Shown here: positions 24,359 to 35,937 of the stretch, one piece after another
Numbering within the stretch: position 1 is the first letter of the stretch
Layout: every line of letters starts with the position of its first letter
Origin: Cymbidium sinense
Lineage: Eukaryota > Streptophyta > Magnoliopsida > Asparagales > Orchidaceae
Direction of reading: 5' to 3'
NCBI GenBank assembly: GCA_021442155.1
Contig: CM038217.1
Coordinates: forward strand, 150,357,834-150,421,833
DNA: 64,000 nucleotides
Notes under the pieces: generated by a model
The model's input: only the letters and a program-made list of their open reading frames with translations
Databases searched by the model: none
What the model was told of the DNA's origin: nothing
Made by a program: the position numbers and the translations under genes

Positions 24359-24632
24359 CCTATTTTATCATTTTGAAAAGTATAGATGGTTTGTGTGATT
24401 CGGGTCTTTGTAGACCAAAGTCATTAGACCAAAGTCAGGCTAAGAATAGACTTAATTTGTATAAGGAGAAGGATTCTTAGTAGTAAATGAATCAAGTCAA
24501 GTCAACTGACTTTTATTCAAGTTCATTTGTTTATTTTCTTATTAAATTCGACCAAGTTTAAATATAATCACAGTTTTAACATATTGCATTAACTTTTATT
24601 TCATATTTTTCAAAAGTAGGGTTATGAATTAG

Positions 24633-25655
24633 GGCTAAATTTTCAAAATAGGTCTGATTAATAATTTAATTAGTTAATTAGGTAGTTTAAAAAAAAAATT
24701 TAAAAATAAGGCATGGTCAAGGGCGACGGTCGATTTTTTTTTTTAAAAGATTAGATTCATTATATCACGCTCATCATGCATTTTAAGATATCGTTGGAAA
24801 GATAATGAAAATTTTACACTTTCATACCGATAACTTCCGGTGGCCTAGCTTTACAAATGTCGAATTAAGTTGAAAAAATAAAGATATCATGCCTCATTTT
24901 TTTATATCATGCTTATCGTTGGATTAGCGTTGGAAAGATAATAAAAAATTATAACTTTTATGTTGAAAATTTTGACGAATCGGCGATTAGCGTAGTTTTG
25001 CAAACGCATTATGAATTGAACTTTCAAAATTAAATATATTGAGGAGTAAAGATTCAACCGGGAATTACATAAAGATTTAAACTCAATTTATATATACAAT
25101 ATAATGAAAGTGTTTGATATTATCAAAAGAATCATAAATTCAAGAATCCTTATATTATGGCCAAAAAATTGAGTATGATATATATTAATTTTGCTCATAA
25201 TTCATACGTTGCAAAAAACCGCTAATCGCACTCCAAAAGTTTTCAACATAAAGTTATAGAATTTTTCATTATCTTCCAACGATACCAAAGACGCCAAATC
25301 TCGATAAGCCCGATATGGCCAAAAATGGGCTTCCTTAATATCTTTATTTTTGTAATTCAATTTGCAAAAAAAATGCGCTCACCGACGAGATTCGTCGAAA
25401 GTTATCAACATAAAAGTTGTAGAATTTTTCATTATCTTTCCAACGATACTAAGCACGCCAAAATACAATACCTGATGAGCGTGATATGGTCAAAAACGGG
25501 ATCACAATTTAATTTTATTTTTAAAAAATCCAACCGGTGACCGATGCTAGCTCAAGCTACGCCTCCGACTGATGACTAGCCTATTTTTAAATTTTTTTTA
25601 AACTGCCTAATTAGCTAATTAAATTACCAATCAGACCTATTTTGAAAATTTAGCC
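24633..25655. mobile_element. Non-autonomous Mutator-like foldback element (MULE 1)
   Basis: 1,023 bp bounded by a perfect 9-bp direct repeat ATGAATTAG (24624-24632 and 25656-25664), the size typical of Mutator-like elements. Terminal inverted repeats of ~80 bp start GGCTAAATTTTCAAAATAGG. The interior is also arranged as inverted pairs: ATATCACGCTCATC against GATGAGCGTGATAT, and GTTGGAAAGATAATGAAAA against its inverse, each motif occurring twice per arm. No transposase coding is seen. Confidence 0.85.
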
Positions 25656-25664
25656 ATGAATTAG

Positions 25665-26215
25665 TCAGTTTAAATAAAAAAAATATAATCAAATCAAACA
25701 ATTTTTGTTAAGCTTATGAAATCATAGTTCTATTTTGGGTTTCAAATTAATTGTCATTTGGACTTCGGTTATTGAATAAATAGCTACCCCTTTTAAGTTT
25801 TTGTAGTCATTTATTTTTTTATTTTGATTTTTTTTTTTGCATTTTCTTTATTTATATTTGGGATGGTTTAATTGATTTAACAAATCTATCAACCAATTCA
25901 TTCAAATTTATCAAATACACATTCCTCTATTTGAATTTTAAAATTGGGTTAAATCAAAATCGACTTAAGTAAACCAAATTATATTATGATTTGGCTCTAT
26001 ATATTATTAGGTTGGTTCAACTATACCTATAATTTGATTTAGTTTAATTAGTTTAATAAACCTATTAATCAGTCTAAGCAAATCTACTGAATGCACACCC
26101 ATGTTGACTAATTTATCACAATAATCACAAATGCATGAATAATGAATATTGACTAAAGATCTAAACAATGGAAGCGCAAAAGTGTAGGCAAAGTAAAACA
26201 AATGAGATCTAAACA
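25665..26215. other. AT-rich intergenic DNA, nothing recognised
   Basis: No ORF or repeat boundary supported. Confidence 0.5.
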
Positions 26216-26362
26216 ATTTAGGTACACCTCTCTTTAAAGAGACAGTGTTCCCACTTATTTGATGGTTTAATTCAAAATATTCTTAAAAAATTTTCTGCAT
26301 GTGAATTCCGTTATCTATCATTTGGTGGTTATTTAGTTCTCATTAAAAGTGTATTTTATTTC
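26216..26362 (+). pseudogene. L1-type LINE reverse transcriptase, left part of a split copy
   Basis: Readable as the segment after the RT palm: LGTPLFKE, then after a frameshift LIQNILKKFSACEFRYLSF and GGYLVLIKSVFYF, corresponding to the LGxPLFKG...ISGW...LSFGGRLxLIKSVL pattern of plant L1 elements. It stops exactly where the LTR element begins and resumes at 41046. Confidence 0.65.
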
Positions 26363-27031
26363 TGTTGACCTTCATGCATGCGCCATAAGTCAAGTTGAGT
26401 TCACATGGTGAATTCGTTGAGCTTCAGATCGCAAATTGAAGCTGAAATATGTTGGACATCGCCAAAATTTGTCGAAACGATCTACGCTCGACGAATGGAC
26501 TTCACCATCGCATTCAGAACATCAAAATTGATCAGAATATACATATTGCATAATTCGACAGTTGACTGATCAAGAAGGAAATACGTCGACGCGTCTACAC
26601 GCATATCAAGATCGGGAAGCCGCAATGATGCCCAAACGACCTCCGTCTGTAAAATTGATCACGTCATTAGTATCAAAATATCGAAACCTACCAAATGAGA
26701 TTATTTGCACTCAATTCAGATGAGTCTGCACGAATATCGAGTGGTCGGATATGGCAACGCGCAATTTTGAGCTGAAATTGACCCGATTCGGCGTCGACTG
26801 GAACCGAATGTCCTCCGATCGCGAAACGGACTACGCCGTTATGTCCGGAACATCAAAATAACTTAAGATTAATATATATATTAACTATACGATTCTTTCA
26901 TCGTGAAAGTCAAAACTAGGGTTTATTTTTACCTAAATAAACAAAGACTTTTATAAATACCCCCTTTATACTCAACCTCAAGGCTCATTACACTCTCATA
27001 ACTCTCAATTCCTACACAGCCGGCCCTAACC

Positions 27032-28507
27032 TAGACAAAATTTTTAAAATAGGCTTAATCCTAATCTTAATTAGTAGTTTAGACATGAATTTTTTTTTTT
27101 AACAAAATAGGCCTAGTCATCCGTTGAACGGACGACTGACTCTTTTTTATTTATTTATTTTTTTAAAAAAATTGAGACAACTTTCATATTTTGCGCTTAT
27201 CGGAGTCATATGATATCAGAATTAAGCAAACTTGATATCTTTGGAATCATAACGAAATTTTATACAACTTTTATGTTGGTCAAAATTTAAGATTGTGCCG
27301 ATGAGCATTTTGCAAATGCAAAAATCGCCGAAATGAAATTTTGGAGCAAGATTTTTTGCCAGAGTCATAAGTTGTCAGAATCTAGCGAACTTGGTATCGT
27401 TGGAATCGTAACAAAAATTTCTACAACTTGTATGTTGGTTGAAATTTACGATTATGACCCGATGCACATTAGTTCTCTTATTATAAGTATTTTTTTAATA
27501 TATATTTTTTTCTGTTAATTATAGCACAATTATTCTAATTTTTTTATATTAACTATTAATATAATTATCCGAGCTTTCTTTCTTCATTATAAATGCTAAT
27601 TATGGTATGATTAGTTAAAAAGTATATTTTAATCTTTTTAAGGATGATGTTATAATAATGTAAATGATTAATCTTTAAGGATTAATAAGATAAAGATGTT
27701 ATGTATAAAGGTTCATTGAAGCAAGAGAAACTAAAAGATTTAGAATGTCTGATTGTCTGATAGCTTGCTAACGAGCATAAATACAACTTCTTGTTGAATG
27801 TCTGATTGTCTGACAATCTATATTGAGATGATCAAGAGAACTTTAAATGACCATGAAATTAGTTGTTTAGGCACGAAAAAAATATAATTAACAAAATAGG
27901 CTCTAAAGTATGAAAACTCCCTAAATATATATATATTTATATAATAGGATGAGAATATTATGAGATGAAGTGTGAAAGCTGCTTCAAAGTACGAAAATTG
28001 CTCTAAAGTTTTGGCTCGGCTTAGCAGTTTTTGCACGCATTTATAAAAATTGCTATATATCGGGCTACAATCGTAAATTTCAACAAATATGAAAGTTGTA
28101 GAAAATTTCGTTACGATTTCAATAATACTAAGTTCACTAGATTAATATCAGATACGACACGCGAAAACACAACTACTTTGAAATTTATTTAAAGATCAGC
28201 TGCTACAGATTAAAAAAGCCGTGATATCGTCACAATCTTAAATTTCAACCAACATAAAAGTTGTAGAAAATTTCGTTACGATTCCAACGATATCAAGTTC
28301 GCTCGATTCCAACATCATATGACTCCGATAAACGTAAAATACAAAAACTGCCCTAATTTTTTTTAAAAAATAAATAAAAAAAAAAGATGGTCGGACCACG
28401 TCAGAGCCAGTTGCCAGTTCCAACGCAGGGCTAAACTTATTTTGTTAACAATTTTTTTTAGTGCTGTTAATTAAGATTAGAATTAAACATATTTTAAAAA
28501 TTTGGCC
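27032..28507. mobile_element. Non-autonomous Mutator-like foldback element (MULE 2) inside LTR1
   Basis: About 1.47 kb absent from the matching place in LTR2 (near 36077). Terminal inverted repeats extend about 280 bp (27032-27310 against 28225-28507), sharing AAATTTTTAAAATA, TAATCTTAATTA, ATCGGAGTCATATGAT and ACAACTTTTATGTTGG. A second inverted pair (about 27330-27470 against 28030-28190) makes a long hairpin. The target duplication is imperfect, CCCTAACC against CCCGTAACC. The layout is the same as MULE 1. Boundaries are uncertain by a few bases. No transposase is seen. Confidence 0.75.
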
Positions 28508-29062
28508 CCGTAACCCCCTCCGTTTGCACGAAAGAAAAAAAAAAAAAAAGCTCCCGAGCAGCTTCTTTCGCGTGACTCTCGGCCAACCTCTCGTTCTCAT
28601 CCCGAGCGCAGTAGCCGAACGAGCCAAGGCCCATCAATCTCCTCCTCCAACCGAACGGACTCATGCCCATTCCTTCCTCCTAGCCGAACCGAAGCCCCTC
28701 TTTCTCATCCGTGCAAACTGAGAGGCCGAACCGAAGCGCCTCTTCTCCCGTCCGTGCGAGTTGAGCAGCCGAAGGAGACACTTCTCCCGTTTCGACCATC
28801 CTAGCTGAAGAAACGAACACGTGACTCCCTCTTCTCCCATCCATGCAAGCCAAACATTCCCGTCAGTCTCTTCCTCCCAGCCGTGTGAGCCGGGCAACAC
28901 AGACGGTTCACCCGTTCAAATAGCAGCCGAAGCTCTTCGTTCCCTCCTCCGAGCTGAATAGTTCCCTCGCCATTCCCTCCTCCGAGCCGAACAGCCTCCT
29001 CACCGCTCCCTCCTTCGAGCCGCACCCAAACCAAACCGGCCGTCCGTCCCTTTCCGCCGGTG
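28508..29062 (+). repeat. GC-rich imperfect tandem repeats within LTR1
   Basis: About a dozen loosely repeated ~40-50-bp units built on AGCCGAAC and CTCCTCC/CTTCTCCC words. LTR2 has the same segment at 36076-36528 and 39281-39380. Long ORFs on the minus strand here (for example 28801-29322) are by-products of the composition. Confidence 0.7.
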
Positions 29063-30707
29063 AGCTCTCGCAGAATAAATATTCGTAACACTCGCAAATG
29101 CATAAAAATATGTGTGAATGTGCAAAATATATTGTATTTGATTTTATGCAAGTACGCGCATCTTTTTAGGTGGGTAGGTTGGATGTTATATGACCACGGT
29201 GTTACAAAATAACACCTATACGCATTTTTTAGATGGGTGGGCATGCCTAGTTTGGCAAAAATCCCCCTAGCTAGTAAAGGTGCTGCAGAAATTTCGTCAA
29301 AATTTGGATTAACAAGGGACAATAAAAAGACACTTGAAATCTAAATTGAAGTCAAAATTGGTATTAAATCAAAATATAAACTCCTAAAATGAAGAATGAA
29401 CTTACAAAAATTATATTAGAATAAAACTTAAATGAAATTTGTGATGACATTGAGAGCTCTTCAATCTATACACAAATGAGACTTCAATTGGTTTCGAAGG
29501 AAAGTTGAATTGAACTAAATAACTCTTATACTAAACCTGATAGCTTGCTAACGAGCATGAATACAACTTCTTGTTGAATGTCTGATTGTCTGACAATCTA
29601 TATTGAGATGATCAAGAGAACTTTAAATGACCATGAAATTTAGAATGTCAAACCTAAAGCTCAATATATTAAATTGACATCTATATCAAGCTGCTTTTAA
29701 GATATTTATAGATACTCCGAAACAACTATACATACAAGTCCATCACACCAAGATGCATGTAAATATTATAAAAAGATGAGTCTTACATGCATTATGAAGC
29801 CAATACACTCAAATCAGATGCCTCAAAATGCATATAAGCAGTTTAGTAGAATGAGCGATGCATGAATTTCAATGCAAATCCTATATTGAAGGTTTATGTT
29901 CAAATGCATAGGGACAATCAACCATTTCAAAATGAAATCATTCATGCATGCATTACGAGGTAGTCAAACTTCTAATCGCTATCTCGAGATTTGTGCAAAT
30001 GACCATATCAAGAGATGAAATAAATTCAAACATAGCATCTCGAGAGGTATGCAAGTACTCCAAAGCGATTTACATGTTTCATAAGGAGCATTTTGGGACT
30101 AAGCCTCAATTGCTTTGTAAAACATGAAAACTTCATAAATTGCATAAAATTGAAAAAATAAATTCAACTGGGCTACTTTATCTATATGGTGAAGTCGTAA
30201 ATCTCACTTAAACAATCCAATCCTCCTTGTAAAATAGGAGTTGACATGATTGATTCTCAATCACAAAGAAGAGAATTTGATTTATACATTTGCATATGAG
30301 CATCAAAGGTCTAAACAAAGAAATTTTATAACCAAACTCTCCCTAGTGATAGCTATTTTGGTTGTAGAACCTAACAGAAGGGAGTTATTTTTATCTAAGT
30401 TTTCAAAGTGTTTATGTTAAATCACCTCAAATCCAAATTTCAAAACTCCATACACACTACGTATTCAACGATTTAATGACTAGCCTTAATCGAAAGTTCT
30501 CTCTCAACATTGGGAGGTGTAATTAACTATAGGTGCTTGCGCCTATAGGAAACCTGGAACCAGATCTAAAGTCCTCACAAAGTGAGGGTGAAATCTCTAG
30601 GGAGTGTCTTATCTACTATTCCATCTGCCTTCTGAAAATTTGACCAACATTTAATCTACTCTTTTCATCGAGAGGTCGGTGGAAAATTTTTGGAGCCCAT
30701 AAATATT

Positions 30708-30725
30708 TGGTGACTTCGCTGGGGA
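30708..30725 (+). other. Primer-binding site of the gag-only element
   Basis: TGGTGACTTCGCTGGGG lies 6 bp after the LTR end. It resembles the TGGCGACTCCGCTGGGGA type used by Tat-lineage Ty3/gypsy elements (Ogre is described as primed by tRNA-Arg). LTR2 is not followed by this site, as expected for the downstream LTR. Confidence 0.65.
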
Positions 30726-30989
30726 AGGTTTCTCTTTCCATCTTTGGCTAGTCAAATCAAAGCTATGATAACAACGAAGTATAATAAAATCAAAACTAAA
30801 AGTTATTTATAAAATAAAATTGATTGAAATTCAAAATTATTTTTATAATGAACATATTTTTGAAGTTTTTAAAATCTTTTTATACAATAATTTGTTATTA
30901 TATTTTATCATGTTTGTTCTGTTGCATCTTTGCATTTTGAAAGTATGGGTTGATATATCAATCATTGATTACTAATCCCCATCTTTCAT

Positions 30990-33900
30990 TTGTACAAGAT
31001 GGATCTCCAAAACACCTCGTTCATTATGCAGCTAGGCCATGAAGCTGACATCCACCTGGCTAATGCTATCATCAACATCGGAGATGTTGGAGCTACTATA
31101 AAATTTGGTGGCGTAGATTTCCCAATAATCGCTTCTCGAATTACTGCTACGCCTGCACGAGATAATCATGCACAATTTTCACATCAACCTGTGCAACAGA
31201 TCAAGTCTACCAAAGCTCATGTCGCTAATGTTGTTGAGGTTCCTCGATAGAGAGCCTATGTATTAGAAAGGTTGGGATATACTGAAGCTCCAGCCATGAA
31301 GAGAGTTATCACTGGGTAGACAATTCAGTAGTGCATGCAAACGCTACTTCCCTGCCGACCTTGCCCTTTACGCAAGGCTAACATGATGCTGGAGCTTCCT
31401 CATCTGGAGGAAAGCTGACTAGAAGGTAAAGGAGAAGAATGAATGTTGAGCTGCGATCCCATCAACTTTCACCTAGCCTATCTATTACACAGCTGACCTT
31501 ACAACTAGAAGTGAGTATTCCTACCCTTAATAAATTTGAAAATTTGAAATGGGTAAAAAATAGCTCTACTGGTGATGTTAAGCAGTCTTTTTAGGCTCAA
31601 CAGTAGAGTTATCCTTAACCCCTTAGAAGAAACAACCTGAAAGTCTATCTGCTCAAGTACATATAGTTTTACAAGTTGTAAAAGAATAAGACCTTATGAA
31701 GAAGATATATTAAGGGCCAATTATCAGAGAGGCCAATAATGCTCAACTACAAAAGCTACCATCAGTGATAGTAAGAACTCAAGAGCATTATAAACAAGCC
31801 CTGCACGGTGAACATCAGGGCATGACACCTGAACGTACGTTCGGGAATCCTCTACCGAAATCCCGACAGAAGGGAAAATAAGTCTAGCGGCCGAAGCCTC
31901 GAGAAAAAGTACCCACAGAAAGGCAGAAAGGCGTGACATCTAGTTTGCATATTCGGAGATCTGCCGATGACAGAGCCCAACAAGAATGGATTCCTAAAAA
32001 GAAGGTTATAATCATTGAAGCTCGTGGTGGTCGACCCACTGGAGTATCTTCTAGGAAATCCCATCACCAACCTAAATGATCTTTCCTTGATTTTGATCGT
32101 AGCCCTCCGATTGAGGAGATGTTTGATCCACACTTTGAGCCTGAAATCAGATAGAGATGCCGGTCAGAGATAAGGTTGCAAAAAGAAGAAGATGATGAGG
32201 AAGACACCATGGGGGTAGAAGTAGTATATATGGTACAACACATCGGAGAACCATCTGGTGTATGCCAGTACCGATCTAGGCGTCATGGAGCTGCACCTCC
32301 TATCCATATTGAAGAACCAACATAAGGTCAAATGGAAGTAGAACCTTTTAGTTCCTCACCCGATGAACAAGAAAAGAATAAAAAGAAGAAGAAGATAATA
32401 CACTATTTGCTGACACTGCTACACTTGCTCAGGTGCAAAGGCAAATGTAGTGGCAGATGAAGGTGAAGGATAAAGAGATCTCTCAATTGAATTCAAAGAT
32501 GAATCAGATGTTGATGCAAATGAATCTCATGATGCAAATAATGCAGAGAAACCCTATCGTAACGCCACCACTAATTGCTCCAACCAATCATCAAATAACT
32601 AACACTGTGTCCATCAATCCACCAGTTGAGCAAGCGCCACAGACCTTTGTAGCACAAAGTGCTCATGATGGTAGAAATGAAATCAATCAATTGACTACTC
32701 AACATATTCCTCAGCATATATTGAGCACATCTGAGCTGATGACAACCATATAGCTCGAAACCATCATAAGTGAAAAAAAATAAAGCTATCATAGCTGTAG
32801 AACAGGTGTAGAAGCTGGTGAACAAAGGTCGCCCATACCCTGTAGAATATAACCAGGTGTCATATCCTAAAAGTTACTTAGTGTCAAAATTCCACTCATT
32901 TGATGGCAACGATAACCGGGCAACACCTAGCATAATTCAAGGTGACTTATGGTAACACTGGGGGCAATGATGCACTATTTTTTCCAGTTCGTTAGTAGTT
33001 TAACTTCAACTGCTTTTGAATTATCACAGAGTTGCCAAATGACTCAGTTAAAATATTTGCCGACTTGGAGGTAATGTTCATCAAAAGATTTGCCAGTGCA
33101 ATCAGAAAGACTACTATAACTGACCTCGCCTTAGAGAAAAGGAGGAAGTATGAGTCAGTTACAAAATACAGAACTTGTTCGTGCAACATGAGTATGAAGT
33201 GCGAGCAACAGCTGGAAGAGGAACATGTAATTCAACTGTTAATGGGCAATATTGATGATAAAATAACGTCATATTTATGCATGGCTTCCATCACCACCTT
33301 CTAAGAACTATTTGATCGGGTGGCAAAATTTGAAAAGTTGAAGAAAGTCGAGCAACCTATAATGCAGATAAGGGGAAGCAACCCATCTATTTTGAAGAAC
33401 ATGTCATACAACCCTTCAATTTTCAGCCAAAAATTAGTTCTTGGGGGCAATGATAAACCCAAAACTTTCTTGGGTAATGGTGAGCACCCAAGGCAATCAT
33501 TAGGAGATGATGATCAACTGCGTCCATCTCTTAAGAATAAAATGAATAAAGAATACTCTTTCAAAAGAGAAAGTGCAGCTAAACTATTCTGATAAGCACT
33601 CAAGGAAGGGTTGGAGTTTCTAGAATATAAAAGACCTGAAGAGTCAGGATGAAATAGCAACCCAAACTACTGTCTATATCATCTGGTAGTTATCCACCTT
33701 ATAGAAGATTGCTATGTTTTCAAAGACTGCATAGAATGAAAATGCAGGAGAGGTGAGTTCACGCTATCCAATAGTATTCTTATTCGCCCAAAGAAAGAAT
33801 CTACAAGGGTGGTTATTCTGTGCCATTGTAGAAAAATAAAATAAAAGAAAAAGCAATTGAGGATGATAAATGGGAGATTGCGGTCTTAAAAATAACTATG

Positions 33901-34641
33901 AAGATGCTGAAGCAATTAAAAGGCATTCTTGGTGTCAAGTGGAGATCACCGTTTGAGCCGGTACTAGAACTAAAGGTAGGGTCCACATCAAAAGTTTCTG
34001 CTCTTCAAAGGCATTCCATGGTGATTGACACCTCCAACTTGAGAATTAGCCTATTTAGAACCCACCAAAAACTCCCAAAAGACCAGCCAAATGAAAGAAG
34101 ACAAAGAAAAAATCCACTACCCATAAGATTATTAATAATCTTGAAGAATATCAACAACCAACATAACAACCAATTAAGCTTGCTGATTTCGTGTCAGGAC
34201 TCCAAATCATTGAAAAAAAATGATGAAGGAGATGATGATGAAGAATCTATTTTTGGAGAAGTCTGTTGGGGTATCTTAATGTCCTTGGATTCTCCCCGAC
34301 GGAGTTTGCTTTTTCAAAATAATTTAAGAAGAGGAACCAGTATTGATGTGGCATTCATGTCTTGCCTAATGGTGAAGTAAATAGATGATAACTTGAAAGA
34401 AGATTTGTGCTTTCCAGAAGAAGATGAGTTAGAATCTTCAATATCACCACTGATGAAGGGAATAAAATTGGGAAGTGATTCTGAAGTCTCCATCCAATCT
34501 TATGGCATAAATGGTGGTTCTGAAGGGGAGACTTATTCAGAAGAATCTGAGCCAGATACAATAACCCCAGTACAGTTAAGATGTGACAAGATGTTACTAT
34601 CTTTCTACTTGATCGATGGAAAAAGATAATCTGAGGAGACA
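30990..34641 (+). pseudogene. Degraded gag region of the LTR element
   Basis: Readable in pieces. 32457-32753 gives a Met/Gln-rich coiled stretch, KDKEISQLNSKMNQMLMQ. 33032-33304 gives the retrotransposon gag core: MPNDSVKIFADLEVMFIKRF, then MKCEQQLEEEHVIQLLMGNI, continuing after one stop as ELFDRVAKFEKL. 33540-33750 gives YSFKRESAAKLF, then CLYH and IEDCYVFKDCIE, matching the Cys/His region of the minus-strand element at 61.0-61.5 kb. 33898-34629 is acidic and has no recognised domain. There are many stops and frameshifts. Gag would form the particle core; this copy is dead. Confidence 0.75.
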
Positions 34642-35329
34642 ACTCTTAATTCAGAGTAGCCTTAAATCAATATTTATATTACATGCAATGTGATATTCCA
34701 AACTCTTTTCAATCAATCTGATCGAACACAAAGCACAGATCAAAGCCAATTTTTTCATCAAATTTGTCAAAGTAGAAATCACAACACCGAGGAAGCAGTT
34801 TCATAGTTCATACATAGCAGATGATCAAACTAAGAGAATTTTGTGATTATTCAATCTATTAAAGCACACATTGATAGACTGATAACTCAACATTATAGAC
34901 CTAATATAAGCCAGAAGGTTGGGTCATCTGTATGCACCCTTTAACGAGTCCATCAAAGCAACAAGCATAGGAATGAAAATATACGTGCACTTCCTGACAA
35001 GTTAATATGGACAAATTAGGTTAATCCTTCATCAACGCCATTAAGATTAAAGCCATGACAGAAGGAATTTTAAATCTCAAAATAAACAAACGAATTCCTC
35101 TATCAAACCCGATCAAGCATGAAGCTAGGGTCGAAAGAAACCCAAATCTACAATGACATAAAAGAAAAATATCTTCAGAAAACCCATTGAAGCAAAGAGT
35201 AGATGGTGGAAGAAGCTCTTCAGCGAAGCCATTGAAATTGGAACTATAGTAATTTGAGGTTCAGGGTTGACTCGAAGGGTCAAGCAGTTTTCAACAAATA
35301 TGACTCGCTCCATACGCAAATCACATTTA
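34642..35329 (+). other. Non-coding 3' part of the gag-only element
   Basis: No pol domain is readable on either strand between the gag remnant and the polypurine tract, which supports an internally deleted, non-autonomous element. Confidence 0.5.
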
Positions 35330-35341
35330 TTGGGGGGAATT
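35330..35341 (+). other. Polypurine tract
   Basis: TTGGGGGGAAT-type purine run directly before the TG start of LTR2; primes plus-strand synthesis in LTR elements. Confidence 0.7.
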
Positions 35342-35843
35342 TGTTAATCTCCATGCATGCCATAAGTCAAGTCAGGCTCACAGGATGAATTTGATGAGCT
35401 TCAGATCTTAAATCGAAGTTGAAATGCATTGGACATCACCAAAATTTAGTCAAAATAATCTTTAATTGATGAACGAACATTGCCACCATGTTCAAAACAT
35501 CAAAATTGATCAAAATATACATATTGCATAATTCGATGGTCGATCGATCAAGAAGGAAATCCTTCGACATGCCTCCACACATATCAAAGTCAAGAAGCCC
35601 CGACGATGCCAAATGACCTCCGATCATAAAATTGATCGATCTTTAGCATCAAAATATTGAAACCTATCGAATGAGACTATTCGTGCTCAATTTGGATGAG
35701 TCTGCATGAATATCTAGCGATCAGATATGACAACGCACAATTTTGTGCTGAAGTTTGCCCCATTCGGCATCGACTTGAATCGAGCGGCCTCCAATCATGA
35801 AATAGAATGTACTGTTGCATCCAGAACATCAAAATAACCTAAG

Positions 35844-35846
<3 letters not shown>

Positions 35847-35935
<89 letters not shown>
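35847..35935. repeat. (AC)n(AT)n microsatellite within LTR2
   Basis: About 29 AC units followed by about 15 AT units. LTR1 has only a short AT run at the same place (about 26872-26882), so the expansion came after insertion. Confidence 0.95.

Positions 35936-35937
<2 letters not shown>

Larger units (their letters stand above)
26363..30701 (+). repeat. Left LTR (LTR1), interrupted by MULE 2
   Basis: Begins TGTTGACCTTCATGCATG, with a TATA box TTATAAATA at 26951 before a TACTCAACCTCAAGGCTC leader. It is interrupted at 27032-28507 and continues through a GC-rich segment to TTGGAGCCCATA. It aligns with LTR2 throughout. Confidence 0.8.

Noticed and set aside
28661..29322. Overlapping ORFs of 79-173 codons on the minus strand, rich in Gly, Arg and Glu
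   Set aside because: They lie in the GC-rich tandem repeats of LTR1; composition makes stops rare, and LTR2 does not conserve the frames.
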